Of a stretch of 13,320 nucleotides of DNA, positions 13,222 to 13,320 are shown one piece after another (the stretch's first letter is position 1; each line of letters starts with the position of its first letter). The notes under the pieces were generated by a model. That model had not been told where the DNA came from. It saw only the letters and a list, made by a program, of their open reading frames with translations, and searched no databases. Position numbers and translations under genes: made by a program. This DNA is from Lachnospiraceae bacterium (GTDB lineage Bacteria; Bacillota_A; Clostridia; Lachnospirales; Lachnospiraceae): contig JAGAES010000150.1 in the NCBI GenBank assembly GCA_017613055.1, positions 1 to 13,320 of the forward strand. The letters are read 5' to 3'.

Positions 13222-13320
13222 GCTGAAAGCCGCAAGGGCCGCAATGGACCTGTCGCAGGAACAGCTTGCCGATTTATGCAATGTGTCCCGGCAGACCATA
13301 AGCGCCATCGAAAAGGGAGA
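13208..13320 (+). CDS. Small XRE-family helix-turn-helix regulator, cut by the window end
   Basis: ATG 13208 follows AAGGAGG (13195-13201) at 6 bases. The visible 37 codons read as a standard XRE/Cro helix-turn-helix: KLKAARAAMDLSQEQLADL, then the recognition helix SRQTISAIEKG. This matches the YozG-like group of very small regulators of around 65-70 residues, in which the domain is nearly the whole protein; the actual length here cannot be seen. Overlap with the membrane-protein gene implies a two-gene unit from the promoter at 12617, which the regulator may itself control. The perfect leader palindrome at 12657-12674 would be a natural place for an operator, though that is inference. Confidence 0.9.
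   Translation, partial: MKNLKLKAARAAMDLSQEQLADLCNVSRQTISAIEKG

Overview
The window looks like chromosomal DNA of a Gram-positive anaerobe of class Clostridia, most likely a Lachnospiraceae member with fairly high G+C. This rests on strong AGGAGG-type ribosome sites, sigma-A promoters with TRTGn extended -10 elements, a lipoprotein with a Clostridia-style Pro/Thr-rich linker, TldD/TldE, and a membrane protein paired with a small XRE regulator. Genus cannot be fixed from this sequence. All supported genes are on the + strand.

Layout. 1-155: last codons of a MalY/PatB-type aminotransferase. 375-2368: a lipoprotein gene split by a -1 frameshift near 561-566, with its own promoter and terminator. 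2530-5229: tldD and tldE, the two subunits of a Zn peptidase, as one operon. 5397-9459: a large sensor (signal anchor, beta-propeller repeats, Y_Y_Y domain, membrane helix, HD-GYP) followed 31 bases later by a patatin-like phospholipase. 9578-11176: a predicted cytoplasmic esterase that seems to hold two alpha/beta-hydrolase halves, then a strong terminator. 11177-11744: a 568-base gap with three copies of a palindromic 40-base element. 11745-12563: an AT-richer gene for a PD-(D/E)XK-like nuclease of unknown role. 12694-13320: a five-helix membrane protein overlapping the start of an XRE regulator.

How the parts relate. Most of the window is ordinary housekeeping or accessory content in short transcription units. 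Two patterns stand out. First, each of five predicted promoters (for the lipoprotein, tldDE, sensor, hydrolase and membrane-protein units) is followed by a short stem-loop just ahead of the ribosome site or start, with different sequence each time; the nuclease gene and the internal operon genes lack it. Second, the nuclease gene sits directly behind three hairpin units whose arms are conserved (ATACCCACCT / GGTGGGTAT), whose 20-base centres differ, and whose arm-to-arm distance is exactly 30 bases in all three. That pairing of nuclease and fixed-length palindromes is the best candidate here for an undescribed element.
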